A DNA stretch of 7,115 bases. Source: Flavobacteriales bacterium. GTDB lineage: Bacteria; Bacteroidota; Bacteroidia; Flavobacteriales_F; PHOS-HE28. The notes under the pieces were generated by a model. It worked only from the letters and a program-made list of their open reading frames with translations. It was not told the DNA's origin and made no database searches. Of the stretch, positions 6,249-7,115 are shown piece after piece; the first letter of the stretch is position 1, and each line of letters begins with the position of its first letter. The stretch is taken from positions 1-7,115 of the forward strand of contig JADZGG010000021.1 of assembly GCA_020854015.1 (NCBI GenBank). Reading direction: 5' to 3'. Made by a program: the position numbers and the translations under genes.

Positions 6249-6997
6249 GCAGCACCGAACAGCGGACCATCAACCTTTCGCGCGTGCAACGCTGCGACCA
6301 GGATTGGAACGGTATGCCCACGGTCGTCGGGGGGCGCCAATGCCTGCATTGTGACAAACGCATCGTCGACTTCACCGGGATGTCGCCCGGGGCGATCGCA
6401 CACGTGCACCTTTCCAGCGCAGCCCCCGTCTGCGGGCGTTACACCGACGAACAGCTGAATGGCACCAACAACCGCAGTGCACCGACCACACCGTGGCGCC
6501 GTTCGCCCGTGGTGGTGAGCTTGCTGGCCTTGCTCCTCACCGAACCGGCAGAAGCCACGGCGGGCGAAGGACCAGCCCTGGAGCAGAGCGCCGCAGCTGT
6601 GCGCACCCCCGACGAACGCGCGCCGACCGCAACCGCCGCTGCGGACAGCACCGTGCTGCGTGGTCGTGTCTTCACACACGTGGGCCAGGCACCTGAGGGT
6701 CTGCCCTTCGTCAACGTGGTCGTGGTCGGCACCGCGATCAGGACCAGCACCGACTTCGATGGACACTTCTCGCTCGACCTTACACCGCTCGACGGCCAGG
6801 CGGATAGTGTGCTGATCGAGGTCTTGTACGTCGGTTACAGACGCCAACAACAGCGTGTCGCCCTGCACCGAACGGAGGACCTGGTGTTCGAACTATCTGA
6901 TCAGGATCTCAGCGAGATCGCCTTTGCCGTCACGTACAAGAAACCGCCCTTGCACAAACGCATCTGGCGGGGCCTGCAGCGACCGTTCCGGAAATAG
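6245..6997 (+). CDS. Cys-motif protein with carboxypeptidase-regulatory-like domain
   Basis: This 250-residue protein starts inside the stop of the preceding gene (ATGA, 4-base overlap), implying translational coupling. Residues 17-71 carry a motif I recognise from many Bacteroidota proteins: C17..DWNGM, C33-LH-C36-DKRIVDFT, then VC63GRYTDEQL. The four Cys could bind a metal such as zinc. A short hydrophobic stretch after two Arg residues (RRSPVVVSLLALLLTEPAEA, 85-104) resembles a short membrane anchor or an internal signal peptide. After a Pro/Ala/Thr-rich linker, residues 138-217 form a carboxypeptidase D regulatory-like beta sandwich: LRGRVF, LPFVNVVVVGT, TSTDFDGHFSLDL, VLYVGYR. The C-terminus is strongly basic (KKPPLHKRIWRGLQRPFRK), which is common in this group. 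There is no plug or barrel, so it is not a TonB-dependent receptor. Its biological role is unknown. Confidence 0.85.
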   Translation: MSSTEQRTINLSRVQRCDQDWNGMPTVVGGRQCLHCDKRIVDFTGMSPGAIAHVHLSSAAPVCGRYTDEQLNGTNNRSAPTTPWRRSPVVVSLLALLLTEPAEATAGEGPALEQSAAAVRTPDERAPTATAAADSTVLRGRVFTHVGQAPEGLPFVNVVVVGTAIRTSTDFDGHFSLDLTPLDGQADSVLIEVLYVGYRRQQQRVALHRTEDLVFELSDQDLSEIAFAVTYKKPPLHKRIWRGLQRPFRK

Positions 6998-7022
6998 GCT
7001 AAGGCCTGTTGTCGCCCTTCGT

Positions 7023-7038
7023 AGCCCGGTGGGGCTTT
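7023..7038 (+). terminator. Short hairpin with TTT, possible terminator of the TonB_C/Cys-motif operon
   Basis: A 5-bp stem, agccc / gggct, with a ggtg loop runs directly into TTT, 25 bases after the TAG of the preceding gene. The stem is short and the T run brief, so the call is weak. It lies just upstream of the duplicated OmpA 3' end. Confidence 0.35.
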
Positions 7039-7054
7039 CCCTCCGGTCCTCGGT

Positions 7055-7115
7055 CGGATCACCACACAACGGCAACTGGCCCCTGCAGGTGCGACCCCCG
7101 ACCCCAAGGTCCGGC
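7055..7115 (+). pseudogene. Orphan fragment of an OmpA-domain 3' end, cut by window edge
   Basis: This is the second copy of the segment at 2647-2707, 55 of 61 bases identical by hand count. In the OmpA frame it reads RITTQRQLAPAGATPDPK followed by VR where the intact gene has DR. Going upstream in that frame, a TAG stop is met at 7022-7024 and no ATG, GTG or TTG codon lies between it and the match. The fragment therefore cannot be the body of an independent gene as seen here. It may be the remnant of a second OmpA-type gene, a partial duplication, or the edge of a longer repeat that continues beyond the window. The silent differences show age since copying but not which strand is constrained. 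Confidence 0.7.

Noticed and set aside
5040..6868. Long - strand frames (5040-6035 and 5753-6868) opposite the TonB_C pair
   Set aside because: Both are antisense shadows; the + strand frames have signal peptide, TonB_C, Cys motif and regulatory-like domain.

Overview
The window looks like chromosomal DNA of a GC-rich member of the Bacteroidota, probably Flavobacteriales or a relative. The lineage is inferred from three things. One gene ends in a type IX secretion system (T9SS) type A sorting domain. Another joins an outer-membrane barrel of the Bacteroidota-specific DUF5723 type to an OmpA domain. A third carries a cysteine motif plus a carboxypeptidase-regulatory-like domain typical of this phylum. 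Shine-Dalgarno sequences are weak or absent, which also fits. No RNA genes, insertion sequences or CRISPR arrays were seen.

Layout, left to right: (1) the last 25 codons of an upstream + strand gene (1-80), with a hairpin behind it; (2) a large + strand gene (193-2733) for an outer-membrane barrel/coiled-coil/OmpA protein; (3) a + strand gene (2826-3437) for a zinc-ribbon protein with one membrane segment; (4) a short convergent gap with two hairpins; (5) two - strand genes: a T9SS-sorted secreted protein (4907-4029, transcribed first) and a small exported protein of unknown function (3926-3510); (6) a 405-base divergent non-coding region (4908-5312); (7) two + strand genes joined by an ATGA overlap: an exported protein with a TonB-like C-terminal domain (5313-6248) and a protein with an N-terminal Cys motif and a carboxypeptidase-regulatory-like domain (6245-6997); (8) a right edge (7055-7115) holding a 90%-identical copy of the 3' end of the OmpA gene, cut off by the window.

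Nearly every product is predicted to act in or beyond the cell envelope: an outer-membrane/peptidoglycan anchor, an inner-membrane zinc-ribbon protein, a T9SS cargo, and periplasmic TonB_C and regulatory-like modules. No enzyme pathway can be read from the window. The points most worth following up are the duplicated OmpA 3' end at the right edge and the translationally coupled TonB_C/CarboxypepD_reg pair. Neither proves a new system from this sequence alone.
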